Assembly: GCA_023614405.1 (NCBI GenBank)
Contig: CM042694.1
Coordinates: 359,862,975-359,926,974, forward strand
Reading direction: 5' to 3'
Origin: Avena insularis
Lineage: Eukaryota; Streptophyta; Magnoliopsida; Poales; Poaceae
DNA: 64,000 bases
The translations under genes and the position numbers were made by a program. Position 1 is the first letter of the stretch; each line of letters begins with the position of its first letter. Shown piece by piece: positions 10,419 through 21,770 of this stretch. Below the pieces are notes generated by a model. It had not been told where the DNA came from. It saw nothing but the letters and a program-made list of their open reading frames with translations, and did no database searches.

Positions 10419-11911
10419 TGATACGTCCATTTTGCATCACTATTCTATGTCATAATTTACTGTTATTCATTGATGTATTTCATATTAAGAGATGATACTT
10501 ATGTTATTTCATCTGTTTTTGCATGGTTGATGACTTTTGGAGCATGGACCGCTGCAGTCAGGATTCTGATGGAAAAGGTGCTGTTTGGAGGCAAAATTCG
10601 TGAAGATCAGAAAATCCGGGACGGAAAATACTATTTTTTCATAAGACGAAGGAAGCCAGAAGGAGGAGTGGAGATGGGCCACAGGGGGCCCACACCACCC
10701 CCTGGCGTGGGCCACCCTAGGCCGCGCCACCAGGTGGTGTGGCCGCCCTGGCCCACCTCTGGCTCTCTCCTCTGGCGTATATATTCCTCCCGAAACCCTA
10801 AGACTCGGAGAGCGACCACAGAAAGATTCCGCTGCCTCTGCGAGGCAGAAAACACCGAGAGAGAAAGATCTCTCCGGCAGACAGATTTCTGCCGGCGGAA
10901 TTCCTTCCCGGAGAGGGGAGATCGTCGCCATCAACACCACCATCAAGCTAGACTTCATCGGGATCATCATCATCACCATCAGCACCCTCATCACCATCTC
11001 CATATTGCTGTAACAATTGGGTTGAATCTTGCATAGTTCTTAGGGGAAAACTTTCCTGGTGTTGATTACTCTTTGTAGTTGATGCTATTGAGTGAACCAT
11101 TGAATTATTATTTATGTTCAGATTGTTATACATCATTATTCCATCTCTGATCATGATCCATATGATGTCTTGTGAGTAGTTCGTTTTGTTCTTAAGGACA
11201 TGGGAGAAGTCATGTTGTTAGTAGTGGAATTGTGTTGAGAAAGATTCAATAGTTTGATATTTAAGTTGTGGTGTACTTCTTCTAGTGGTGTCATGTGAAC
11301 GTCAACTACATGACACTTCACCTATATGGGCCTGGGCCTAGGGAATGCATTGTGTATTTAGCTACTAATCGTAGGGGTTGCGGAGTGTGAAACCTGAACC
11401 CCGTTAGGAAACCATTGCACAAGGAACGTAAGGGTCTTAGAGTTTAAAGCTGTGGTTAGGTTTCTACCTTAATTACTTTCTTATACTTACGGATGTTTGC
11501 AAGGGGTATAATCACAAGTATGTATTAGTCCTAGGAAGGTCGGTACATTAGCACAGGTTCACCCACACAACACTTAGCAAGCTGAAGAAGATTAATCAAC
11601 TATATGAAGCGAAAGCACTTGACAGTCTTCCCATGTGTCCTCGAGAACGTTTGGTCATCTTAAGTAATACAACCGGCTTGTCCTTTGCTGCATAAAGGAT
11701 TGGGCCACTTGCTGCATTTATTCCTATTGTCTCTTATTTACTCGTACTTTATTTACTTGCTTTATCAAAAAACCCAAAAAATCCATTTGCTAAGTATTTG
11801 CAGAGACTTCCTGATCCATAACACTAGCCAGCACCTTCTGCTCCTCGTTGGGTTCGACACTCTTACTTATCGAAAATACTGCGATACACCCCCTATACTT
11901 GTGGGTCATCA
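10419..11911 (+). repeat. 5' LTR of element A
   Basis: Matches 29642-31138 along its length. Contains a TATA-like box at 10778-10784, a leader with repeated GAGAGAAAGATCTC-type purine runs and a CAT trinucleotide tract near 10956-11000. Confidence 0.92.
10778..10784 (+). promoter_or_regulatory. TATA box in element A 5' LTR
   Basis: TATATAT within GGCGTATATATTCC, followed about 30 bases on by AAACCCTAAGAC, a likely transcript start region. The same sequence is at 29988-29994 in the 3' LTR. Confidence 0.5.
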
Positions 11912-11940
11912 AGACTATTTTCTAGCGCTGCGGGAGTGAA
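11912..11940 (+). other. Degenerate primer-binding region of element A
   Basis: Follows the 5' LTR end. TTTTCTAGCGCTGCGGGAGTG looks like the Athila-type TCTGGCGCC...CGGGGAGTG site with internal loss of a few bases and a G-to-A change. In this state it would prime poorly. Confidence 0.5.
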
Positions 11941-12014
11941 GCGCTATTGGAGAGTGGAACTGTAAAGGAAACTTCTACGTGAGTATTGTTTATCACATTT
12001 GCTTTAATTCCAAT

Positions 12015-12159
12015 ATGGATAATTCGCTGAGTTTCTTATTTCGTAATGCTACTATCCACTGCTAAGGTAGTAGATGAACCACCACCTGCTGAGAATGATA
12101 CTTTTAAAATACCTACAAGAAATATTGATCGTGTTATGGATAACTATTATGTTGGAGAT
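12015..12159 (+). pseudogene. Element A gag, 5' fragment
   Basis: An ATG at 12015 opens MDNSLSFLFRNATI, stops at 12063, and the following frame reads ENDTFKIPTRNIDRVMDNYY up to the insertion point of element B. After B is removed the frame continues at 24766 as GTVHPGDHLLF, so B split this gag. A frameshift lies between the two parts. Confidence 0.7.
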
Positions 12160-12648
12160 TGACGAGGATTTAACTCGTCAATGCCCATTGTTATGGACTT
12201 GGGTTTTGGAGAAGGAGGGAGCGCTGGAGACATCTATCGGCTAGCAAACAAGCACACAGGGGACAAAGGATTTACCCAGGTTCAGGCCTCGTAGAGGTCC
12301 CTACTCCTGCTTGTCTGCTCGTGGAATTATCGAGGGAGTCAAAAGTTACAATGGTGCGCAGATGCAATCTGGCGAGGGTTGTGGAAACTAGGGTTGCGTG
12401 TGTCCTCCTCACCGCCCCCTCCTAGACTTTATATAGATAGGCTAGGTCTCGGGTAGCAGGTTGAGTCGGTTACAAGTTAGGGTTTTCCCCTTCAAACTTT
12501 CTATCTTTAGCTTCTTCTTGTCCTTCAAGCAATTGAGAGTCCATAGGTTACTCGAGTCCCTTCATCCGGGCCTTGGCGACACCGTGGGCCTGTACGTATT
12601 TGGGCCGTATATAACAAGCTCGAGTACCTGTAGGGTATACCCATGTCA
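12160..12648 (-). repeat. 3' LTR of element B
   Basis: Near-identical to 24272-24760. It ends (minus strand) in a short perfect inverted repeat, TGACGAG...CTCGTCA. A polypurine-like but degraded stretch (CTCGAGACTCT on the minus strand) adjoins it at 12649. Confidence 0.93.
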
Positions 12649-13722
12649 AGAGTCTCGAGTGTCCAAAGTGGAATCGCAGATTCGACCGGGACTTTGAAGC
12701 CTTCGAGTGCCTGAATGAGTATATTTCGATTGCTTTTATTTGTGCCATAGGGATTGTTGATATACGTGCCTGATATAACCAAAGTATCGGTATCAGTTAA
12801 CCACCTTAGGGTGAAACAACGCAATCTACTCGAATTCGAGTCCCCGGACTCGAATCCGGAAAAAATCTTTGGTGTAATTCGACTCGGAGCGGAGGTCTTA
12901 CAGGAGTCGAATTCCAGTTATATGGGTATGAGCACTTGACGCGTCCGTCAAGGCATGTTCATCGTGCCTGTGGGCACGGATATGTTTCTGGTAGTGCGCA
13001 GTTAAATGCGTTGCCAGGCCTTATTCAGGTCTTACCTTCACGTCGTAGGCGCGGCATCCGAATTTTATCATCGCGGAGACGATTCGGGTAACCCAGGAGA
13101 CGCAGTCTCTTTGTAGGGAAAAATTATGAGGCGGTGTCGCCATGAGTTTCGAGTGTGGATGTTATCAACACACAGTTTTTTGTTCAAATAATCATAGGGT
13201 GCGCGGTCAGCGCTCCCTATGGGAGTAGCCCCCGAGTGCTTGGTGGAGTCAAAGACTCCAGCAAGGACTAAAATAGTCGAAGTTCTCCATTGCATAGCCT
13301 TGATGACGTCAGTGCTGACGCTTGTATGACCTTAGTTTGCCCGCGTGAGCGATTTTGACGGGACGTGACGAGCTGTGGGTCCCACTTTCTGACTTTGATT
13401 TGACTGGGCGTGCGTAATCTTATTTTTAACTGTGCCTCCTCGATTTCCGCGCGTAATGGTAGAAGTGGGGGGACAGTTCGCGCTTCCTCTTCTACACGTG
13501 TCCTACGCGATGCGTGCCACGCCATTCAATAGGGTTTTGTCACCGTTGGATTGCATCTTCCGAGGTTAAGTAGCGATGCGGCGGTAATTTTCCCATCTGT
13601 GTTCTTTCTTCCTTGTCGACATCGCCATTGCCCTTTGCTCTCCTGCTTTTCTCGCCCATCTTCTCCACGACGCACCAGCTCCGTTCGTTCCCGGCTATTT
13701 TCTTCGCCTCATCGCCGCCGCA
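12649..13722. other. Non-coding spacer of element B, 3' LTR to accessory gene
   Basis: Contains one copy of a GGGAGTAGCCCCCGAGT motif (13221-13237) that is repeated several times at the matching place in element C. On the plus strand it should hold the promoter of the accessory gene starting near 13723; TATTTT and TTCTTCGCC are seen shortly before, but no convincing TATA box. Confidence 0.5.
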
Positions 13723-16526
13723 ATGGGAAAGAAGAAGGGAGGCGCTGCCGCTGATTCCGCGGGCACCCTCGCTGCAGCGAACAAGAGGGGTGGCTCCGCT
13801 GATGCGGCCACCAGTGCCGCCGCCGCCGGGAAGAAGAAGGTCGCGGTACCGCGACGAATGGCGATGGCGCCTCTCTATCATCAAGGCGGATCTCCGTCTT
13901 CTTTGCCAAGACGGAGTGATTTCATCGATCGCCCGATTCAAGTCCCAGCGGTGTGACCGTTCCTATGCCTCCCGCTGGTTATCGAGTGATGTTTCTTGCA
14001 TTCATCATTCGCGGTCTTTCCTTGCCTCTTCACCCTTTTCTTCGGGGTCTTCTGTGTTTCTATGGGCTCCAGCTCCATCAGCTGTCCCCAAATTCTCTCC
14101 TCCACATCACTTGTTTCATCACTCTCTGCGAGTGCTGGCTCGGAATCGAGCCGCACTTTAGTCTTTTCAAACGCATTTTTAAATTGAAGCGTCAGTCCGC
14201 ATCTAGCTCTTTAGTTTATGACGTAGGTGGTTGCGGAATTCATGTTGACCCATCCGCCACCTATTTCGATATCAAGCTCACCAAGTCCGTCCAGGGATGG
14301 AGGGACAAATGGTTTTATGTGCGCAACCAGAAGGCCAAGGATGAGCACTTTGGACTCGCGCCCTTCGATCCCGCGACTCCTTGCAAGAAGATGCGTTCTT
14401 GGAAGAACGTGATCATGCCTTCCGAACTCGCGGAGACAGACGTGTTATATCAGCACGTCTGCGACCTCGAGAGTCGCATAAGCGAAGAGGGAGGCGCCCT
14501 TTGTCGACTTGGCTGCGTCGTCGCTGCCCAGCCTCTCCGTGCCGTGGTCCATCCCATGTTCCAATGTGGTGGCGCTGATGATCCCACTCGCGTGTCTGCC
14601 GATGGCATGTCCGCGAGTGAGGTAGATAAGAGGGTGCGACTGGTCACGAAGTATACCCTCAAGGATGTGCTTCCGAACGAGCCAGTTGTTCCTCCTTTTG
14701 ATGCTTCGAATCCTCCTCCTGAGGTATGGTTGTGCTACGTAGTAGCGTATTTTCTCGATTGCGTCTTCTGTTGCTTATCTGTTTTACTTTTTGTATGCAG
14801 GAGTGGGCGGTGTCGCCTTGCATGCCTCCCCTCCCCGAGGGATCATTCCTCGTGAAGCTTTGGAAGAGGACCACCGAGTTGACCGTCCTTCCGATGTGGA
14901 AGAGGAAGCCCGAGTCCGAGAGTCCGAATACTGAAGCGTCAGATAGCGAGGATTCACACGCCGCTCCTTCCACTCTGTGAGGCGCTGTTGGTGCAGTCGC
15001 CAATTCCCCGCCGTTCGTGAGGGTCTGTGGCACCGCCTTCTCGCAAGAAGATGCGATTGCCCAAGGAGTCTTCACGAGTCGACGGAGGCCACATTTGATC
15101 TTGATAGATTTGACTGGTAAGTTTGCTAGTGCATTCGCTCGTCACTTGTTTTCTTCTTGTTGGCTTTTCCCTGGAGTTTTCCTTTTCTGAGTGCGGATTT
15201 TGTCTTGTAGTCAAGAGGCGTCGTCATCTTCTGGTGACGTCGAATTTTTGAAGGAATCAGGAGTCGCGACCTCAAAGGCCAAGATAGAGGTCGAGCGTGC
15301 TCCTTCTCCTCCGGCGGCGGCCCACTCTGGGCACAATTATTCGAGCTCTCCTCACGTAGGGGAGCATCGAGTAGTAGCTTGGATGATGGTTCAGCAATCT
15401 TCTTCGGAGTCGCTGGAGGACCATGTAAGTATATCTTTCTCTCTCTTTTTTTTATAATTTGGCAGTCAACGCCTTTGTTGCCTTCTCACGACTCCTTGTT
15501 TTGTGCGACATACCCTTATAAAGGAAGCCACAGTGGTGGAGCAAGTGATGGCGATAGGTCACCAAAGATGCGATGTCGGAGAAGACCACCGCGTGGTTGA
15601 GAGTGAGTGTTCTATACTTATTCTTGTCGTCTTCGCTGTATTTTGGTATAATCAACTGACAACCAAATTTTTGACTGCCCTATAGCTGAACATAATGCTT
15701 TATTGCATGATGTCGCCACGTTGGAAAAGACGCTGGCCGCAGCTGTGAAGGGGCGCGATGAGGCCATCGCGGCTCGTGATGAAGCCCAGAAGCGCGAAGA
15801 GGATCTGCGTGCCTCCTTTATGCCGTGGAGAAGTTGTTCAAGAGCAATCGTTTCGCCGCCAAGGCCCTCTCAGGTACCTTTACTTGGTGGATATTTTATT
15901 GATGTTCTTCTCTTCCTCTGTAGTGCCGGTGGCATTAGAAGTTTGATCTGTGTGTGTACTTTGGTGTAGATGCTGGCGGCTTGAGTTTTGATCCACGAGC
16001 CCTTGGTCGCGATGACGCTCTGGCGGGCACAGTATTTGCGGTCGAAGACCGGAGCGCCGCTATCCAAAATATGTTGTCCAAAGCCAAGACCACCCTGAGT
16101 CGCCTCCGGGAGGAGCTGATGCCGAAGGCGGAGCTGGTCGACAGTGTGGAGGAGCTGGTGGAGTCACTCGCTGGGGGTGTGCCTGCCACGTACAAGAACT
16201 CCCTTCGCGCAGCTGGCGCGACCATGTCCCTTGCCATGGTGCAAGCCCACGGAGTCGCAGTGGATCCCTCGGTGGTATCGAAGACGATGCCTGTTGGCGC
16301 GGATGGTCAGCAGGTAGTATTCGCTCCCTTTGCGACTGCCTGTGCCAAATATGGCCATTCCTTGATAAACACTGTTGCCAAGTATTCGGAGGAGCTCAAT
16401 CGCGCGAAGAAGGCGGTGAAAACTTCGGCCTCAGGGGCCAGCGGAAAGTCGGTGGCGTCTGATACTGCCACGGACTTCATGAAGCCCCCAAGGTCATCGA
16501 AGTCGAAGAAGCCAGCTGCTCCGTAG
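13723..16526 (+). pseudogene. Antisense accessory gene of element B ('putative gypsy type transposon' family)
   Basis: Runs opposite to gag-pol, between integrase and 3' LTR. It opens MGKKKGG with an alanine/lysine-rich start; the core (13953-14723) has PAGYRVMFLAFIIRGL, FLRGLLCFYGLQLHQL, HITCFITLCECWLGIEPH and WRDKWFYVRNQ, matching the family found only in Tat-lineage grass elements. GT-AG introns are visible at 14724-14800, 15425-15684 and 15874-15969, giving a C-terminal part with a coiled-coil (TLEKTLAAAVKGRDEAIAARD) and a last exon ending at TAG 16524-16526. Frames change between 13723 and 13953 and near 14980, so it is probably not functional. Its role is unknown; it may help the element or be a captured host gene. 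Confidence 0.75.
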
Positions 16527-16703
16527 TTAGGTCATTGTAATAGCTGATGAACTTGGTCTTTTGACTAGAGAACATGCCTGTTGGCGAATGTGTTTGTAGA
16601 TACTTTTATTGATCTTGAATGCACCTGTCGCTTTTGACTTCTTGAGTTGGTCGCCTTATTTTGCTTCTGGCTTGATTTTTGGTAGGGTACGTCAAGTGGC
16701 CCC

Positions 16704-17526
16704 ATGGGGGGAACCCCGGACTCGCCATCTCTTGAGGATACAATGACACCATCCTGCTCTAGGGTAGAGGAGCTTTCCTTCCTTTCGCGACTTCGTGATC
16801 GCGTTAAGCAACTGGAGCGTGGGTTGCCCGTGATCCGCGATAGCGTGGACGTGTGGAAGTCAAAGGCTGAAAAAGCTACCGCTCGCGAGCAATATCTGCT
16901 TGGCGAGGTGACACAACTAGGCGACCAGTTTAAGTGTTAGTTTGTTCATCCTCGTCTTTTCCTTGGTAGTTAATCGCAATGGTACGTTGTACTCATGCTG
17001 TTGATGCTCCTTCGTGTAGTTGTTAGCGCACGCCGTCCGTAGGAGGAGAGGGATAGGATTACCATCCGCCTTCATGATCTCACCCAAGAGCAACTTCAGG
17101 AGAGTGGATACTTCTGGGTAGATCATGATCGCGGCGATCGCGAAGCGACCTGCAGATCGCGCCGCCATGAAAGTGCTGCTCTTTCTAAAGAAGTCGCAGT
17201 CGTGTTTGAAGAACATCTACCGGGCGATGTTCCCGCTGGATGATACTCCATCAAGCCTGCTGGCCCTGCTGACGAAATTTCAAGATATGTCCGCGGTTCG
17301 CGAGTGCGTGAGGCATAAGCTGGTGGCTGGTGCCAAGGCTGTGCTCTCCGTGGTGCGTTTGCACAGGCCTGACGTGGATGTCGCCGCCATTGCATCTGGG
17401 CCACCGGTGCCACCAGCAGGATCTTCCTGGAACATGGTGCCGCACTATCAAGCGGTGGATCGTCCAGCCGAGGAAATCGTCGACTTCTTCGAGGAACAGA
17501 CTAATGTTCTTCTGTTGCAAGGGTAG
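16704..17526 (+). pseudogene. Second antisense coiled-coil module of element B
   Basis: Downstream of the accessory gene's stop. The first piece (16704-16940) is a coiled coil (SRLRDRVKQLERGL, AREQYLLGEVTQL). The second (about 17125-17526) is helical with YRAMFPLDDTP, FQDMSAVRECVRH and a closing AEEIVDFFEEQTNVLL. The intervening part has GT-AG-like junctions but a broken frame. Element C has the same module at about 36.1-36.95 kb, so it is a stable part of the family. It may be the true 3' end of the accessory transcript or a separate gene. Confidence 0.6.
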
Positions 17527-17959
17527 CCGAATATGTGTCCTGCATATAAGTGTACTGGTGTTGTAAAGCTCATATATATTTGTAGATAGTTTATTGTTGA
17601 ATGTATACAAATAGCTTTATAAGCATAGGGTGCGTTGCACTTGTGCGAGTCCTTTTCGTTAGCCTGGTCATCTTTGTGTCTTTCCCCTATCAACTCACCG
17701 TGTGGCATTTGGGTTGTGTTTGTGTTAAGGGGTTCGATTGATGTGCCAATACTCAGATGTCGCTATTGTTCAAGAACATATGTATATAGGTATGAGCCCG
17801 AGTATGAAAGTTGACAAAAGAAAAGAGAGCACGGAGTTTTGGGGCACTTAGCTTTTATTTATTCGAGAACAAGACGTAGTACAATGTGCTAAGTAGCCTT
17901 GGCTGAATAGTCTTATTTATGATGCAAAAGTAAAGAAGAAGCGACTAAGGGTAGAAGCG
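17527..17959. other. Convergent intergenic region of element B
   Basis: Lies between the 3' ends of the plus-strand accessory gene and the minus-strand pol. No repeats or open frames stand out. The matching region of element C holds a hairpin minisatellite that is absent here. Confidence 0.5.
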
Positions 17960-19018
17960 CCTAGCCAGCGACGCTCCAAGGGTTGGAGTATGCGACTGCC
18001 TCTAAATCTTGAAGGCGATAGCGACACCGGATTACTTCTGTAATCACGTACGGTCCTTCCCAGGGGAACTCGAGCTTGAGATGCCCCTGCTGCTTCAGTC
18101 GGAGGACCAGGTCACCTTCGACGAAGGATCTTGGGCGAAGCCTTCTGCTATGGTAGTTGCGCAGGTTCTGCTGGTAGATCGTAGATCTTTCTGCGATGAT
18201 TTCTCTTACTTCGTCAAGGAAGTCGACGGAGTCTTCGAGTGCGAGGGATGACTCCTTCTCGCTGTATGCGACTCACGCTGGCGCCTGCACTGCACTCGTG
18301 GTAATACCGCCTCGCCCATGTACCATAAAGAATGGTGTGTAGCCAGTGGCGCTGTTTGGAGTTGTACGCATGCTCCAGAATACGGATTGCGGTTCGTTTG
18401 GCCAGCAGCCCGCGGCTTGTTCGAGTGGCCGGAGGAGTCGCTTCTTGATGCCGCTGCAGACGAGCCCGCTTGTTTTTCCACTGACCGCTGGTCCGGGTGT
18501 GCGACTGAGGCATAGCTGATGTTGATCCCCAGGTTCTCGCAGAAATCTTGGAACTCCTTGGATGTAAAGTTCGTTCCGTTGTCGGTGATGATGCTGTGTG
18601 GCACGCCGAAGCGGTAGACGATGGACTCGAATAACTTGACTGCGATGTACCCTGATTGCTTGGTCACTGGCATGGCCTCGATCCACTTGGTGAATTTGTT
18701 GACTGCGGCCAAGAGGTAGACGTAGCCTCCTTGCGAGGACCTTGGAAGTTTGCCAACCATGTCGAGTCCCCACTGGGCGAAGGGCCAGGCCAATGGAATA
18801 GGCCGTAGTTCTGCGCCTGGTGCATGTGGCTTGTCCGCGAATCGCTGACAGGCGTTGCACTTTTGGACTATATCCTTGGCGTCACGCATGGCCGTGGGCC
18901 AGTAAAATCCAGCTCGTAGAGCTTTGGCGAGGAGGGCGCGGTTGCCGGCGTGGTGCCCGCAGGTCCCTTCATGGATGTCGAGGAGGACTGCTCTTCCATC
19001 GGCTAAGGAGACGCATCG
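17960..19018 (-). pseudogene. Element B integrase
   Basis: Ty3-type integrase, which inserts the cDNA into the host genome. The N-terminal zinc finger (HEGTCGHHAG, then CNACQRF) is at about 18960-18850. The catalytic core shows WGLDMVGKLP with the first acidic residue, the second aspartate in IITDNGTNF and the region where the glutamate should follow at about 18500. A frameshift occurs in AHPDQRSVEKQ, where family members read the next part in another frame (ORF 18513-18214). It is separated from RNase H by an in-frame TAG at 19019-19021 where element C has CAG. Confidence 0.85.
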
Positions 19019-20296
19019 CTATAACACGCCTGTGACGCTGCGTTTATACAGTTCGCCGTTGATAACGGCGAATGCCTTGGAGCGTCGCGCGATGTGTCGT
19101 GCATCTGTCGGGTCGTCCGGTAGGCGCTTGCTGAGGAGGTACGTAATGTACGGCTGCGTCCAGGATTGTTCGATCATCGTGACGCTCATTGGTCCCTCGA
19201 GTCCTGTGTCGAGCTCCAAGTCATCGATTGTCATTAGCTCATTGGGTGGCGTAGCCCCCGAGTCCGTTGCTGCACTTGTTTTCTTCTCTGCGGCCTTTGG
19301 CTTGATGGAGCGCTCGCAGATGCGCTCGAGAAATACCCCAGGTGGTATGGGTGCGCAGGTGGAACCTATGTTGGCGAAAAGGCCCTCCTCATTGCTTTCG
19401 CGACCTATGTGTCGCAACTCGCAACCATCGAAGTCTCCTTCAAGTGTGTCGTAGAGGTCGCGGTATGCGATCATGTTGTCGTCTAGTGCGTCGCACTCGT
19501 GCATTACTTGGTTGACAAACAGTTTGGAGTCGCCATATATGATTAGCCTCTTTGCGCCGCAGGCTTTTGCCATCCTCATCCCGTGTAACAGGGCCTCGTA
19601 TTCAGCCTTGTTGTTTGAGGCTGTGAACTGCATTCGCAGGACGTACTTCATCTTGTCCCCTTGGGGCGATGTTAGTATGACACCTGCTCCTGCTCCGTCT
19701 TTCCTCTTGGACCCATGGAAGTGCATTGTCCAGAGGTAGGACATGTCTGGCCTGTCTGGGAGTTGGTTTTCCATCCAATGCACGAGGAAGTCCGGAAGAA
19801 CTTGCGACTTGATTGCGCCGCGCTTTTCGTATGTGATGTCTCGTGGAGACAGTTCGATTCCCCAAAGCGCGACTCGCCCTGTGGCGAGAGGGTTATTGAG
19901 GATATGTCCCAATAGGGCGTCGTTGACTACCACGATTGGGTGTTCCTGGAAGTAGTGGCGCAGTCGCCGGGCGGTCATAAAGACGCCGTACGCCAGCTTC
20001 TGATAGTGCGGGTACCGCTGTTTTGTTGGCGTGAGGACCTCGCTGAGGTAGTATACCGGGCGTTGTACGCCGTGGACCTTGTTTTCCTCGGCCCGTTCGA
20101 CGACGAGCACTGTGCTAACCACTTGGTTGGTGGCGGAGATGTACAGCAGCAGTGGTTCCCTTTCTCGTGGAGTTACCAATACTGGCGAGGTGGATAGGCG
20201 CGCTGAGGTCTTGAATGCTTCTTGCGCTTCATTGGTCCACTCGAATTTGTCGGTTTTTATGGAGGAGCTGATAGAAGGCAGCGCCTTTTCTCCCAT
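19019..20296 (-). pseudogene. Element B RNase H region of pol
   Basis: Contains the connection domain (LLYISATNQVVSTVLV, YPHYQKLAYGVFMTARRLRHYF, ALWGIELSPRDI) and the additional RNase H domain (MHFHGSKRKDGAGAGVIL, NNKAEYEALLHGMRMAK, IYGDSKLFVNQV, then HIGRESNEEGLFANIG). Acidic residues in AEYEAL and GDSKL are kept. In the first motif D-G-S is changed to H-G-S (FHGSKRKDGA), losing the first catalytic aspartate. This is the longest open stretch of the element (425 codons) and stops at the TAG noted under integrase. Confidence 0.85.
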
Positions 20297-20394
20297 TCAA
20301 CTGATAAATTGATCGAGGGCCGCGATTCGCCCAATGAGTTGCCAACGCCTCTTATGTTCTTTGGCTTCTCCATGGCCGTATGGCCTTTATCTTT

Positions 20395-20979
20395 TCAGTT
20401 TGCCTCAATCCTCTCGCGGAGATGAGATACCCGGCAGTTGCCGGAGGGTACGCCAAGGCGCATTTGTCCGGATTGAGCTTTATCCGTGCGATCGAGGTTG
20501 GCGAAGGTTTCACGCAAGTCGCCGATTAGGGAGGCTTCTTCCTTGGTTTTGATTACTATGTCGTCGACATAGACTTGGATGTTGCACCAAGTTGCTCTTT
20601 GAGGCAGCTGCATGCACCTGCACGTGGCCCCTCGCTTTTTTAGCCCGAAGGGCATTGTGTTGTAGCAGAACACGCCAAAGGGCGTTGTAAACACGGTCTT
20701 CTCCTGGTCCTCCTCCTTCATTCGGATTTGGTTATAGCCTGAGTAGGCGTCAAGGAAGCAGAGGCGCTCGCATCCAATAGTGGAGTCGATGATTTGATCG
20801 ATCCGTGGTAGCGGGAAGTGATCTTTTGGGCAGTGTTTGTTAAGAGAAGTGAAGTCCACGCACATCCGCAGGATATCCGTGTCCTTTTTTGGCACCAGCA
20901 CCGTATTGGCGAGCCAAGTGCTTTCCTTGATCTCGCGTATGAATTTGGCCTCGAGGAGTCTGTTGATCTCCATTCCGAC
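20395..20979 (-). pseudogene. Element B reverse transcriptase
   Basis: Ty3-type RT: EAKFIREIKESTWLANTVLV, RMCVDFTSLNKHCPKDHFPL, FLDAYSGYNQIRM, TTPFGVFCYNTMPFGLKK and the catalytic YVDD at 20560-20571. A frame break follows the LKK (GATCRCMQL where family members read NAGATFQR), and after LREAFANLDR the frame is lost up to the RNase H ORF at 20296. The start of the frame is interrupted by a TAG at about 20977-20979. Confidence 0.85.
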
Positions 20980-21140
20980 TGCCTATGCCCGTGGCTCGAA
21001 ATACCGATTGTTTGCTTGACCGCCTTGCGTCGGGTTGACGTTGAGTGCGTGCTCGGCGAATTCACGAACTCTGGCATGTCCGCAGGACACCAAAGTAAAA
21101 TTTCCCAGTGCTCACGGAGGAATTCGACGAGCGCGAGTTC

Positions 21141-21725
21141 CTATGCGGGACTCAAGTTGTTGGCGATGAGGGTCGTTTTAGCGGGATCCGATGGATGGAC
21201 CTGCACCTTCTTTGTGTGCATAGATGAGTCGAAGGAGAGGTCAGGTGAGCTTAGCCTACTCAGAGGGAGCAGACTGTTGTCTGTCGTTTCCTTCAATCGC
21301 GCGAGTTTCTCCTGCATGCCGAAGGACTGGGAGATTCTGTTGAATTCCCTATCGCAACTGTCAGATCGCTCGAAACTCCCGTTGATCGTGATGACGTTGT
21401 TGGGACCTGGCATTTTCATCTGCAGGTAGGCGTAGTGGGGTACTGCCATGAACCTAGCGAACGCGACGCGCCCGAGGATGCAGTGGTATTGTGAGGGCCA
21501 GTCGACAACTTCAAAGTCGATGCGCTCGCGCCGGAATTTTTTTGGCGTGCCGAATATGACGACGAGGTTGATTTTGCCCAGGGGGTATACGCCTTTTCCT
21601 GGGACGATGCCGTGGAACGTTGTGTCCGATGCCTCCAAGCAGGTTAGAGGGATCCTCATTGCTCGCAAGGTACTCGCGAATATGAGGTTGATACCGCTTC
21701 CGCCATCCATGAAGACGCGACTCAT
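21141..21725 (-). pseudogene. Element B protease and linker
   Basis: Retroviral-type aspartic protease that cuts the polyprotein. The active-site motif is MDGGSGINLIF at about 21715-21680 (family form DGGS), followed by PLGKINLVVIFG and YHCILGRVAFARFMAVPHY. The ORF ends at a TAG (21141-21143) after IANNLSPA; element C has a TAG at the equivalent codon (40557-40559), so the stop predates both copies, arose twice, or is used by the family. Confidence 0.82.
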
Positions 21726-21770
21726 GTCGAAGCCTCCAATTTGTGCCTCGAGTACGAGGGGGCAATGACC

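Noticed and set aside
10470..11036. 188-codon frame with a histidine-rich end
   Set aside because: It lies wholly within the 5' LTR of element A; the histidines come from a CAT microsatellite and the frame is not kept in the other LTR.
13613..14161. 182-codon frame overlapping the accessory gene start
   Set aside because: Only short parts look family-like; the conserved core is in the overlapping frame, so most of it is a shadow.
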